A stretch of 64,000 bases of DNA from CAZGEA01 sp964524515 (GTDB taxonomy: Bacteria; Patescibacteriota; Microgenomatia; UBA8517). Where the stretch lies: NCBI GenBank assembly GCA_964524515.1, contig CAZGEA010000001.1:124001-188000 (forward strand), given 5' to 3'. Position numbers and translations under genes: made by a program. The notes below the pieces were generated by a model. The model saw only the letters and a list, made by a program, of their open reading frames with translations, ran no database searches and was not told the DNA's origin. Positions 50,581 to 58,672 of this stretch are shown here, piece by piece; positions within the stretch are counted from its first letter, which is position 1, and the number at the start of each line of letters is the position of its first letter.

Positions 50581-52500
50581 ATGGAAAATAAAATCTCAAA
50601 AGCGACCAGACAGCTAATTTTTGACTTTTTAAAAGCTGAGAAAATAAAGTGGTTCGGTAGTTCAGATGATATATCATTTTTGGAAAAAATATTTGATTTG
50701 GAAAATTTACCGTCGACTGATGGTAGATACAGCAATGTAAAGGGAGATATTTTTCAACACAGACAGAATAATGCGGATTGGGAAGACGATTGGATTTTCA
50801 CAGACAGCCGGTTCAACCTCCTGAATTGTGAAGATAGCATATATTGTAAATTTATAGAGGAGATTTTAAATCCACTAATAAGAGCAGAAAACGAAATAGA
50901 CTCTATAATCTCCTTTGCAAATGACGCACTCAAAAGAGATAAATATCTAATCGTAAAAAAGGAAAAAATTGGAGGAAAGCAGTTTTATCAAATTCTTCCA
51001 CTTAAATGGGTTGAATCAATAAAAGATATTGAGTTCCGAGTCGTTCGAGGGAATACTCCACCCGCTTACTATATCAATGAACCTTCTAGATTGATATTAA
51101 AGTGGGACAACTGGAACGATTACGGATATGAAACACTTTTTTACTTGGATTATGTCGATGAGAATAAGAAGGTGCATTCTATTGGTGCAGTCAAAATTGC
51201 ATTTATTGCCGATAAACCTAAGGCCGATGAAAAACCACTTTCTACACGTAATGTTTTAGAAGCAGTGTTTTCAGAACTCCCTAGCAATTTTTTTTCACTA
51301 GGACAATCACCTGACTACTATCAAAATTTATTGAGTTTGGGAAAACCTATTTATACCACCGTTCTTGAAAAACTCCGAGACGTAGTTTTTAACGAAGAAG
51401 TCTTAAAAAGTTTCCGGGAAACTGAACCGTTTAAAGTCTCTTTGATAAGAGGTTCGGAAGCTGAAAAGGCTTTTGGTGAATCAGGAGAACTATTCAAACT
51501 AGAATATAGAAAGTTTGAAGATACTTTAAACTTCACGTTTACTACAAGGGTCAAAAACGCTGATAACGAACATGCTGTAACGTTTGACTTTCGAAAAGGA
51601 GCGCTACCGCATAGAATACATGTCCTGATTGGCAAGAACGGAACTGGAAAAACCATGTTTTTGAATAACCTATCTAACGCTTTGAGCGGAATCTCAGGAG
51701 AAAAGCTTAAAAGCGAGTTCGGTACTTTTGATACAAAGCCAAGTTTTAGGAAAATAATTACTTTCTCATATAGCGCTTTTGATACTTTTAACACTTCAAC
51801 TCAAAACTCACTAGGATACAAATATTGCGGCATTAGGAAAGATGACAATGAACTGTTTTCAAGGAAAGAACTAAAAAGCAAGTTTGTTAACTCTATCAGG
51901 CAGCTAAAATCAAAAGGTAGAGTTCATGATTGGAATCAAGGCATGTTAAAACTTCTGAATATACCTGAAATCGTAAATGAAGATTTTGACGAAGGGGTAT
52001 GGAGCGATAGATATGACCTCCTTAGCTCTGGGCAGACAATTATTTGTACACTGCTCGCTGAAACATTGGCATTTATAGAAAAAGAATCTTTGATACTTAT
52101 AGATGAGCCAGAATTACACTTACACCCCAACAGCTTAATAGGCTTTATTAACACACTTTATTTTATTTTGAATAGCTATGATTCCTATGCAGTTTTAGCT
52201 ACTCATTCTCCAATTGTCGTAAAGGAGATACCCTCAAAATATATTAATGTTTTCCGTCGTTCTGATAATAGCCCATATATTCAAACATTAAATTTTGAAA
52301 CTTTTGGAGAGAATTATTCAGTCATTGCACAGGAAATTTTTGGTCTTATCGAATCTGACCACATATATAAAAAGGTTTTAGAAGAATTGTATAAGGAAAC
52401 GCTTTCGATTGATGAAGTAAAAAAGTTATTTAATGGCAACCTTAGTGCAAATGCTGAAATATATCTGAATGTATTAAAAAATAACCATGAAAAAGATTAA
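50581..52500 (+). CDS. Septu PtuA-like AAA ATPase with AbiJ-NTD3-like N-terminus
   Basis: The 639-residue protein has an ABC/OLD-type ATPase domain at its C-terminus: Walker A GKNGTGKT (351-358), signature LSSGQ (481-485), Walker B ILIDEPELHLHP (Asp508, Glu509) and switch His542. Residues 1 to about 115 (KWFGSSDDISFLEKIFDL, DIFQHRQNNADWEDDW) resemble from memory the AbiJ-NTD3 domain of abortive-infection proteins. The HNH gene overlaps its end by 14 bases. The inferred role is a sensor ATPase controlling the nuclease. Confidence 0.8.
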   Translation: MENKISKATRQLIFDFLKAEKIKWFGSSDDISFLEKIFDLENLPSTDGRYSNVKGDIFQHRQNNADWEDDWIFTDSRFNLLNCEDSIYCKFIEEILNPLIRAENEIDSIISFANDALKRDKYLIVKKEKIGGKQFYQILPLKWVESIKDIEFRVVRGNTPPAYYINEPSRLILKWDNWNDYGYETLFYLDYVDENKKVHSIGAVKIAFIADKPKADEKPLSTRNVLEAVFSELPSNFFSLGQSPDYYQNLLSLGKPIYTTVLEKLRDVVFNEEVLKSFRETEPFKVSLIRGSEAEKAFGESGELFKLEYRKFEDTLNFTFTTRVKNADNEHAVTFDFRKGALPHRIHVLIGKNGTGKTMFLNNLSNALSGISGEKLKSEFGTFDTKPSFRKIITFSYSAFDTFNTSTQNSLGYKYCGIRKDDNELFSRKELKSKFVNSIRQLKSKGRVHDWNQGMLKLLNIPEIVNEDFDEGVWSDRYDLLSSGQTIICTLLAETLAFIEKESLILIDEPELHLHPNSLIGFINTLYFILNSYDSYAVLATHSPIVVKEIPSKYINVFRRSDNSPYIQTLNFETFGENYSVIAQEIFGLIESDHIYKKVLEELYKETLSIDEVKKLFNGNLSANAEIYLNVLKNNHEKD

Positions 52501-53314
52501 TCCATATCGATGTGATAATTTTGCAGAATATAATAGCGTAGTTGCGAAGAAGTCGAATCAATCTGAAAAAATATTGCTATCTAATGTCAGCTCTAAAGTA
52601 GACAATAGATACAAAGAATATGAAGATAATACAAGTTCACTAGAAATGATTGGCCTAATTAGTTGGGAAAAGGAAAACGCTAAGGCCTTACGAAATCTAG
52701 TTAACAGCCGCACTTATTTCTCAACGCTTAAAAGGAAGATACGACAGCTTAGCAAAAATGGCAAATGTATGTATTGCGATTTTAGTGAACATGACCCCTT
52801 AGACCACTACTTGCCCAAGAACCCCTATCCTGAATTTTCAATTTTTAGCCTGAACTTGATACCGTCTTGCAGTAGATGTAATCGATTAAAGCACGATGAA
52901 ATATTCATTAATGGAAAAAGGGTGTATCTTAATCCCTACTTTGATGCGATTGACGAAAAGCAATATGTAGTTTGTGACATTTATTTCAAAGGAAGCAATC
53001 TTCCCACACCTGAGTTTAGTATAGAATCTTATAAAGGCGATACTCTTGCAGAAATATTTTTGACTCATTTTGAGAAGCTTAGTTTGAAAGAAAGATATGA
53101 AAATGAGGCTAACGAACTTATAACTAATTGGGTTTCGAGAGCTGCACAGATTAAAAACATATCTGGCGATTTTAATACAAATATGAAAAACCTTATTAGA
53201 GTTGACCTTAATGCAGATAAGACGAGATTCGGGATTAATAATTGGAGATATGCAGTAGAGAAAGCAATGATAGAAAGTGATAAATTTATAGAATATTGTA
53301 AAAATGCAGTATAG
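52487..53314 (+). CDS. Septu PtuB-like HNH endonuclease
   Basis: The 275-residue protein has an HNH-type zinc-finger nuclease core: Cys94-x2-Cys97, then DHYLPK (Asp106-His107), a NLIPSC region and Cys128-x2-Cys131-Asn132. This matches the PtuB-type HNH arrangement with structural zinc. Its start lies inside the ATPase gene (14-bp overlap), so the two are coupled like PtuA and PtuB of Septu. The predicted target is phage or cellular nucleic acid. No reverse transcriptase is nearby, so this is not an evident retron. Confidence 0.82.
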   Translation: MKKINPYRCDNFAEYNSVVAKKSNQSEKILLSNVSSKVDNRYKEYEDNTSSLEMIGLISWEKENAKALRNLVNSRTYFSTLKRKIRQLSKNGKCMYCDFSEHDPLDHYLPKNPYPEFSIFSLNLIPSCSRCNRLKHDEIFINGKRVYLNPYFDAIDEKQYVVCDIYFKGSNLPTPEFSIESYKGDTLAEIFLTHFEKLSLKERYENEANELITNWVSRAAQIKNISGDFNTNMKNLIRVDLNADKTRFGINNWRYAVEKAMIESDKFIEYCKNAV

Positions 53315-53582
53315 TTATGTTAATTAAATATAAAAAATGGCACACGGAATCTTCAAAGACTTAACTTCACACCTATACTAGAATTTAAACTTTCCCCTCG
53401 CAGAATAAGAGCTTTCAGCAGCTCTCGTTCTTTACTTTCCGAATTGGTATAATAAGTGCGAATGTCGGATACCAGCCGACCCACAGTCCTTCTCATTTAA
53501 ACCTTCTATTTTCAGATATAAACTAACGCTCACTTTTTTTGTTGCTTGAGTAATAATTTCGTTGCTTGTATACATACTAAGT
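53315..53582. other. Island right-border region, recombinase-tail-like remnant
   Basis: No gene is supported here. On the minus strand a short frame ends NEKDCGSAGIRHSHLLYQ, like the tRNA-derived tail of a serine recombinase, and the plus strand near 53466-53496 looks like a degraded tRNA 3' end. It may mark an old attachment site; this is weak evidence. Confidence 0.35.
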
Positions 53583-54131
53583 ATGAAAAGAATATTAAAT
53601 TCAGTACTGATGAAGAAACTAATTCCAGCTTTCGTGATTTTTTGCGTAGGAATATATGCAGGAATTTCAATTGCACGTTTTAGACCACTTCTTTTTAATT
53701 TAAATGCAATCCCCGAAGACCAAATGGAGATAATTATTCTTTCAGAAAAATTAGGAAAATTAATAAGCTTACCCACAGACGAAAAACCTATCATTGAAAC
53801 AATAACAGATCTATCGCTTTTGAAGGATAAACCTTTTTTTGCCAAAGCTGAAGTTGGAGATAAAGTTTTAATTTATGAAAAATCTGCAATGGCAATACTT
53901 TATCGTCCTGCAAAAAATATAATCATAAATACTGTATCACCAAATTATACCGAAGCAATTTTATCCATTAATTTACCCTCGCCAACGCCAACTCTAATCC
54001 CCACTCCAGTTCCGACTGCCGAACCAACTCTCGTTCCAACACCAGAACCCACCATTGAACCCACACTAATAGCCTCCCCTTCAGCTACTCTAACCACAAC
54101 AGCCAGCCCTAAGCCTTCAGTAAAACCATAA
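53583..54131 (+). CDS. Membrane-anchored protein with Pro/Thr-rich tail
   Basis: The 182-residue protein starts at ATG 53583. It has one N-terminal helix (about 10-27), a beta-rich domain containing KPFFAKAEVGDKVLIYEKS, and a C-terminal tail of PTP-type repeats (about residues 130-182), probably an extended wall-spanning region. Similar proteins occur in candidate-phyla genomes, but I assign no function. It is the first ordinary gene to the right of the island. Confidence 0.7.
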   Translation: MKRILNSVLMKKLIPAFVIFCVGIYAGISIARFRPLLFNLNAIPEDQMEIIILSEKLGKLISLPTDEKPIIETITDLSLLKDKPFFAKAEVGDKVLIYEKSAMAILYRPAKNIIINTVSPNYTEAILSINLPSPTPTLIPTPVPTAEPTLVPTPEPTIEPTLIASPSATLTTTASPKPSVKP

Positions 54132-54196
54132 AGTTGTTCAAATTCGAGATCTTGTTTAATGGATGCTACAATACTAATTAGGTTCAAATTAACATT

Positions 54197-54745
54197 ATGA
54201 AGTCAACTGAAAAACAGCCATCCCCAATCACATTTGAAGCCAAACTAATCAAAATTGACTCATCAAATATTGTCAGGCTTCCCCAAGCTGCAAGTGACAA
54301 ACTCCCCTCTCGTGGTATGACAATGGTTGAAGGAACAATCAATGGTTCACCATTTGTCTCTCCATTAGAGCCTGATGGTAAAAAAAGTCATTGGTTCAAA
54401 TTAGAAAAATCAAATGGAATAAAAATTGGTGAAACTTTAACTATTAAAATAAATCCAATCAAAGATTGGCCAGAGCCAATAGTTCCAAATGATATTAAAA
54501 AAGGTTTATCAAATTCTAAAGTTGCACAAAATCTATGGAATGATATTACACCAATGGCCAGATGGGATTGGATAAGATGGATAAATTCAACCAAAAACCC
54601 AGTTACCCGCAATCACAGAATTGATGTAATGTGTTCAAAACTCAACAAAGGAAACAGAAGACCTTGTTGCTTTAATCGAACAGAATGCACTGATCCACTT
54701 CTATCAAACAAAGGTATTCTCCTCGAGAATATATCCCATAGTTGA
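54197..54745 (+). CDS. DUF1905/YdeI-OmpD-associated-like protein
   Basis: The 182-residue protein has an N-terminal DUF1905-type beta-barrel (FEAKLIKIDSSNIVRLP, RGMTMVEGTINGSPF, KIGETLTIKI) and a C-terminal YdeI/OmpD-associated segment (ARWDWIRWINSTKNPVTRNHR). Members are small cytoplasmic proteins, some linked to bacteriocin protection or peptide resistance; their biochemistry is unclear. A DUF1801 protein, often found in the same gene families, is encoded 0.4 kb downstream. Confidence 0.8.
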   Translation: MKSTEKQPSPITFEAKLIKIDSSNIVRLPQAASDKLPSRGMTMVEGTINGSPFVSPLEPDGKKSHWFKLEKSNGIKIGETLTIKINPIKDWPEPIVPNDIKKGLSNSKVAQNLWNDITPMARWDWIRWINSTKNPVTRNHRIDVMCSKLNKGNRRPCCFNRTECTDPLLSNKGILLENISHS

Positions 54746-54809
54746 TTTATTTAATTAATTTATTGTATAATTGACACCTAGTTATTTTATAAACTAGAAA
54801 GGGTTCAAA

Positions 54810-55064
54810 ATGGACACGTTCATTGAAAAAGTTTCTCGCAACAAAATTCTTCGCCCAATATTCAAATTTTTCTTATGGGATATTGTCTACCATTGTGAAG
54901 TATGTGGGAAAAGGATGGATAAACTAACCTTGAATGATTTTGCACCAGTCGAGCGAGCAGAAGTAGTAAGGGAAAATGCACAATGGATGCTCAATCGCGC
55001 ATTTAAATGTCGAAACGAAAGCTGCCCCGAAAGCAAAAAAGAAGGCGGTCACATGATCGGCTAA
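54810..55064 (+). CDS. Small four-Cys putative zinc-ribbon protein
   Basis: The 84-residue protein has Cys29-x2-Cys32 and Cys67-x4-Cys72, spaced like a small zinc ribbon. It is otherwise not recognised. GAAAGGG lies six bases before the ATG, TATAAT about 40 bases before, and a strong terminator follows. It is another orphan-cassette unit. Confidence 0.75.
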   Translation: MDTFIEKVSRNKILRPIFKFFLWDIVYHCEVCGKRMDKLTLNDFAPVERAEVVRENAQWMLNRAFKCRNESCPESKKEGGHMIG

Positions 55065-55093
55065 CAACAAATTTTTATGTAACACAATCAAAT

Positions 55094-55128
55094 GGCTCTG
55101 CCTAATAAAAAAAGCAGAGCCTTTTTCT
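55094..55128 (+). terminator. Intrinsic terminator after the 54810-55064 gene
   Basis: GGCTCTGC pairs perfectly with GCAGAGCC, followed by TTTTTCTTT. Confidence 0.9.
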
Positions 55129-55151
55129 TTTAAACCTGTATAATTAAACGA

Positions 55152-55544
55152 ATGAATAAAGACATTCAAGCTTACAACAATATTCAAACTGGCGAAAATA
55201 AATCTATCTGCCAGTCACTAGGCAAAATTATTAATGAAAATCTTCCAAATTCAGAAAATAAAATCTGGCATGGCCATCCAGTTTGGTTTTTAGAAGGAAA
55301 CCCAATCGTAGGATATGCAAAATTAAAAGATTGCATTCAATTATTATTTTGGAGCGGTCAATCATTTGATGAGCCAAATTTAGTTAGTGAAGGCACTTTT
55401 AAGGCTGCACAGTTCCGATATACATCCATTGATCAAATAAACGAAAAAGATTTAATTCGTTGGCTTGAAAAATCACAAAAAATTCAATGGGACTATAAAA
55501 ATATAGTCAAACGCCGTGGAAAATTAGAGAAAATTATAAAATAA
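55152..55544 (+). CDS. DUF1801 (YdhG-like) family protein
   Basis: The 130-residue protein matches the DUF1801 pattern: ENKIWHGHPVWFLEGNPIVGYAKLKD and LLFWSGQSFDEP. The family has an iron-chaperone-like (frataxin-like) fold in some members, and its role is unsettled. TATAAT is seven bases before the ATG (leaderless). It is close to the DUF1905/YdeI-like gene. Confidence 0.82.
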   Translation: MNKDIQAYNNIQTGENKSICQSLGKIINENLPNSENKIWHGHPVWFLEGNPIVGYAKLKDCIQLLFWSGQSFDEPNLVSEGTFKAAQFRYTSIDQINEKDLIRWLEKSQKIQWDYKNIVKRRGKLEKIIK

Positions 55545-55599
55545 ATTGATATAGAAATTCTAAATTTTATATTGTATAATCCTTATTCACTGTCTAAAA

Positions 55600-56748
55600 A
55601 TGTTAAATAACAACGATATGACACCAGAAAGATCAAAAGATATTACAAATTTAAATGACCCACAAGTTTTAGTTTCTGACGTTCTAAAAATGCGTGAACT
55701 AAATCCAGCCAATAGAATGGCCAAGTTCTTCCCTACAGATTATTTTTTAAGCCAAACACCAGCAGTTCAAGCAGAAATCTCAAAAATTGTAATTGCAGGA
55801 CTTGCAAACAACGATAGCGAAATTGGAGCTTATGCTATGGCAACAACTGACTACGACACTTTTAGTCCAGTTTTAGATCCAATTATCCAAGATTATCATG
55901 CAGTTACCCCAGAATTTAAATTTCAAGGAAATTGGGACATAAACGGATTAGATTTAGATTTAAAAAAGGTTGATCTTCAATTATCAGATGTTTCAATGAG
56001 AGTACGTGTTGCAAGAAATGTTTCAGGTTGGCCAATGACTGGAAGCATGTCACAAGATGATAGAGTTAATTTTGAAAATTACATGGTCGAAACAGTATTT
56101 GAAAAAATGATCTCAAATCCAAAGTATGGTGGAAGATACGTATCCCTCACTCCTGGATCAAAATATCAAATTTCAGATGATGAATATAACCAATTGGTCG
56201 CAGAACACAAAATGTACAAAGACATGAGTGCTGATCCTCATCTTGCTGCAGCAGGAATCAGTGGTGATTGGCCATATGGAAGAGGAATGTATGTTTCAGC
56301 AGATGGTGGATCAATTGTATGGGTTAACGAAGAAGATCATTTAAGAATCATGAATATGAAAAAAGGTTCCGATCTATCAACTATTTTCAACGGACTCAGA
56401 GAAGAATTGGATTTAATCGAATCACTTGGTGTTCCATTTGCAAGATCTGAAAAATATGGCTATGTCACAAGCTGTCCATCAAATTTAGGTACAGGAATGC
56501 GCGCAAGCTTACATTTGGCTCTTCCAAACTTAACTGAAAACGGTAAAAACACCGATAAATTAAAAAATATTTTAAAGGAAAACAAACTAAACGTATCAGT
56601 TCGCGGAATAGGTGGAGAACACACAGCAGCTGGTGAAGGTGGAATAGTTGATATCTCACCAAGAGGTAGAATGATTCCAGAAAATCAAGTCATAACTCAG
56701 CTTTACGACGCAGCAGCAAAACTCTTAAGTCTAGAAAAAAGCGCTTAA
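55600..56748 (+). CDS. Phosphagen kinase (arginine/creatine kinase family)
   Basis: The 382-residue protein is a full-length ATP:guanido phosphotransferase. The catalytic motif SCPSNLGTG (Cys292), the WVNEEDHLRIMNM segment (Glu244, Glu245) and GGEHT (Glu340) match the guanidino-binding Glu, Cys, Glu of arginine kinase; Arg residues of VRVARN and RASLH would hold ATP phosphates. Both the helical N-terminal and alpha/beta C-terminal domains are present. It would store phosphate-bond energy as phosphoarginine or a similar compound. Substrate specificity is not established. Confidence 0.93.
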   Translation: MLNNNDMTPERSKDITNLNDPQVLVSDVLKMRELNPANRMAKFFPTDYFLSQTPAVQAEISKIVIAGLANNDSEIGAYAMATTDYDTFSPVLDPIIQDYHAVTPEFKFQGNWDINGLDLDLKKVDLQLSDVSMRVRVARNVSGWPMTGSMSQDDRVNFENYMVETVFEKMISNPKYGGRYVSLTPGSKYQISDDEYNQLVAEHKMYKDMSADPHLAAAGISGDWPYGRGMYVSADGGSIVWVNEEDHLRIMNMKKGSDLSTIFNGLREELDLIESLGVPFARSEKYGYVTSCPSNLGTGMRASLHLALPNLTENGKNTDKLKNILKENKLNVSVRGIGGEHTAAGEGGIVDISPRGRMIPENQVITQLYDAAAKLLSLEKSA

Positions 56749-56769
56749 TAAACTATCTTCAAAATTAAA

Positions 56770-56808
56770 GCCCTAACAAGTGTTTTATTTTATTACACCA
56801 GTCAGGGC
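56770..56808 (-). terminator. Intrinsic terminator after the 56816-57196 gene
   Basis: GCCCT and AGGGC arms with imperfect inner pairing (ACAAGTGT/ACACCAGT) flank an AT-rich loop; TTTAATTTT follows on the minus strand. It may also end the convergent kinase transcript. Confidence 0.75.
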
Positions 56809-56815
56809 CAAAAAA

Positions 56816-57196
56816 TTACCTATCAAAAACTCCGCTTAAATCAGTAGTCCAGCCTTTCTTTTTTACAGAATCTAGTAATTTTCCAGACTTTGTATCCCAC
56901 ACACCAATCCAAGTATATGATGATGCACTTCCATAATGATAAGCAGCAGCAAATTTTGTTGAGTCAGAACTAAATCCTGCAGCCTTAACATCATTTGGTG
57001 TTGAAAATTCAGCATTTGTTTTAAACGATTGTCTAGTTGTGATATCAATTACTAAATAATGAACATCGATTTGACCTCCAGTTTTTATTGCAATGAAATG
57101 CAAATTTGGGGATACTTTTGTAAATACCGCCAAAAGAACAACAATCGCGAGAATTAGAAAAAATCCCAACTGTAGAATCTTAGCAACTACACGCAT
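56816..57196 (-). CDS. Orphan membrane-anchored cassette protein
   Basis: The 126-residue protein has one N-terminal helix (about 8-27) and an exported domain with a WD-repeat-like blade (KFAAAYHYGS, TWIGVWDTKSGKLLDSV). AGAGGTGA lies a few bases before the ATG. The leader starts TAAAATAGCCTCG (57234-57246), like that of the gene ending at 17676. It has its own terminator. The family is not recognised. Confidence 0.75.
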   Translation of the reverse strand: MRVVAKILQLGFFLILAIVVLLAVFTKVSPNLHFIAIKTGGQIDVHYLVIDITTRQSFKTNAEFSTPNDVKAAGFSSDSTKFAAAYHYGSASSYTWIGVWDTKSGKLLDSVKKKGWTTDLSGVFDR

Positions 57197-57255
57197 GACT
57201 CACCTCTTTAATGTACTATCGGAAAATAATTATCGAGGCTATTTTAACACAATTA

Positions 57256-58665
57256 CTACAAATTCCCTAAATCAACTTCTCGCACATCCTTTATCTTTTC
57301 ATAAAAATCAGACAAATGTGAAACAAAAATAATTGCTCCTTCATATTCATTAATCGCCTTTGTAATGATCGGAATATGTCTAAAATTAATATGATTTGTT
57401 GGCTCATCAAGAATCAATAATCCTGGTTTTTGCAAATAAAGTCTAGCATAGCACAAGAGTCCTTTTTGTCCCTCAGATAATGCTTCCACTTTTGTATTTA
57501 AAATATCAGATGTCAATAAAAATTTTGCACCAGTTTCATATACTTCTTGATTATTTAAATTGGGAGATACTGATAATAATGATTCAAATGCAGTCTGTCC
57601 AAAATCAAGCTCTGAAAAATCCTGACTATAATATCCAACTTTTACTTTTGGATTAATGTCAGCACTTTCATTTGCAATAATCGATCGAAGTAATGTACTT
57701 TTCCCAATACCATTAGGTCCTTTTATGTGAAGCCTCATTCCTTTAACTAATTCTGTTTCAATTGGTTTTTTAATCTTTATCACATACCCCACATATTCTT
57801 GATTTGAAATTTTAAACTCAGGCAATGTTCTATCTTCACGTCTCACTTCAACAGTTTCTTCACGATCACGATCAATATCTTCTCTAATTCTACGAGCCAA
57901 TTGATTCATAGCAACGCTTTTACCTCCAAGTTTATTAATTTTTTCAAATCTATCTTTAATACTCTTTTCAATTCGTGCATTCTTTTGTCGATCACGCTCC
58001 AATTTGGCTGCAATTTCCTCCAAAACATCGAAATAATTTCCAACAAATTGTTCAACTTTTTTAGTATGAATATCCAAATTTAATACTCCATCAGTAAAAC
58101 AATTTAAAAAATCTGCATCATGGGAAATTACGATACAAGTTTTTGGATATGTTATCAAAAACGAAGTCAATTCTCCCACTCCTTCTTTATCCAAATTATT
58201 AGTAGGTTCATCCAAAAGCAAAACGTCAGGATTTGTAATGAGTGCATATGAAAGTAATAATCGAGCTTTCTGTCCGCCTGATAATTCTTTAACTTTTCGA
58301 GTTATGGGAACATTTAACTTTACTTGGTCCATTACTTTTTTAATATCACCTTCAATGCCATATTCTTTGTCAGGCAATGCAGTTTTAAAATATTCCAAAA
58401 GTGTAAACTCTAGCTTTTCCTGAGATACCATCTGTTGAGCAATACCAATAGTCGTTCCAATCTCAAGATTAATTTTACCGCGTTGTGGTTTTAACTCTCC
58501 AAGCAATAATTTAAAAATTGTTGATTTACCTGCTCCGTTTTGGCCCATTATAGTAATAATCGAATTTCGATTAACACTAAAATTCGCCTCATCCAAAATC
58601 ACTTTTGAATCAGAATAAGAAAAAGAAACATCATCAAATCGTATAATTACATTATTTTGTGGCAT
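57256..58665 (-). CDS. ABC-F family ATPase
   Basis: The 469-residue protein has two ABC domains and no membrane segments: Walker A GQNGAGKST and GPNGIGKST, signatures LSGGQ and LSEGQ, and two DEPT(N) Walker B motifs, with a charged linker between (about 225-280). ABC-F proteins act on the ribosome in translation or antibiotic protection. It is shorter than most members, mainly in the linker and C-terminus. It follows the GT2 gene by seven bases. Confidence 0.92.
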   Translation of the reverse strand: MPQNNVIIRFDDVSFSYSDSKVILDEANFSVNRNSIITIMGQNGAGKSTIFKLLLGELKPQRGKINLEIGTTIGIAQQMVSQEKLEFTLLEYFKTALPDKEYGIEGDIKKVMDQVKLNVPITRKVKELSGGQKARLLLSYALITNPDVLLLDEPTNNLDKEGVGELTSFLITYPKTCIVISHDADFLNCFTDGVLNLDIHTKKVEQFVGNYFDVLEEIAAKLERDRQKNARIEKSIKDRFEKINKLGGKSVAMNQLARRIREDIDRDREETVEVRREDRTLPEFKISNQEYVGYVIKIKKPIETELVKGMRLHIKGPNGIGKSTLLRSIIANESADINPKVKVGYYSQDFSELDFGQTAFESLLSVSPNLNNQEVYETGAKFLLTSDILNTKVEALSEGQKGLLCYARLYLQKPGLLILDEPTNHINFRHIPIITKAINEYEGAIIFVSHLSDFYEKIKDVREVDLGNL

Positions 58666-58672
58666 CGAATTG

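Larger units (their letters stand above)
47776..53560. mobile_element. Degenerate integrated island at tRNA-His
   Basis: The left border is the 3' half of tRNA-His, with which a serine-recombinase remnant overlaps. Cargo includes a terminase-small-subunit-like protein, an unknown protein, a thermonuclease and an ATPase/HNH pair, with higher GC than flanking genes. No direct repeat of the tRNA end was found on the right; the right border near 53.4-53.56 kb is set by a recombinase-tail-like sequence and is approximate. Confidence 0.6.

Noticed and set aside
50581..53314. Retron-type system (ATPase plus HNH effector)
   Set aside because: No reverse transcriptase or structured msr/msd region is visible nearby.
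47776..53560. Exact attachment-site direct repeat of the tRNA-His 3' end
   Set aside because: No second copy of the T-arm/acceptor sequence was found on the right side by reading.
53432..53845. 137-codon minus-strand frame
   Set aside because: Most of it is antisense to the better supported anchored protein at 53583-54131; only its last residues were kept as a possible border remnant.
54000..54120. CRISPR-like or other DNA repeat array
   Set aside because: The periodicity comes from Pro/Thr codon repeats of a protein tail; no CRISPR array or cas gene occurs in the window.
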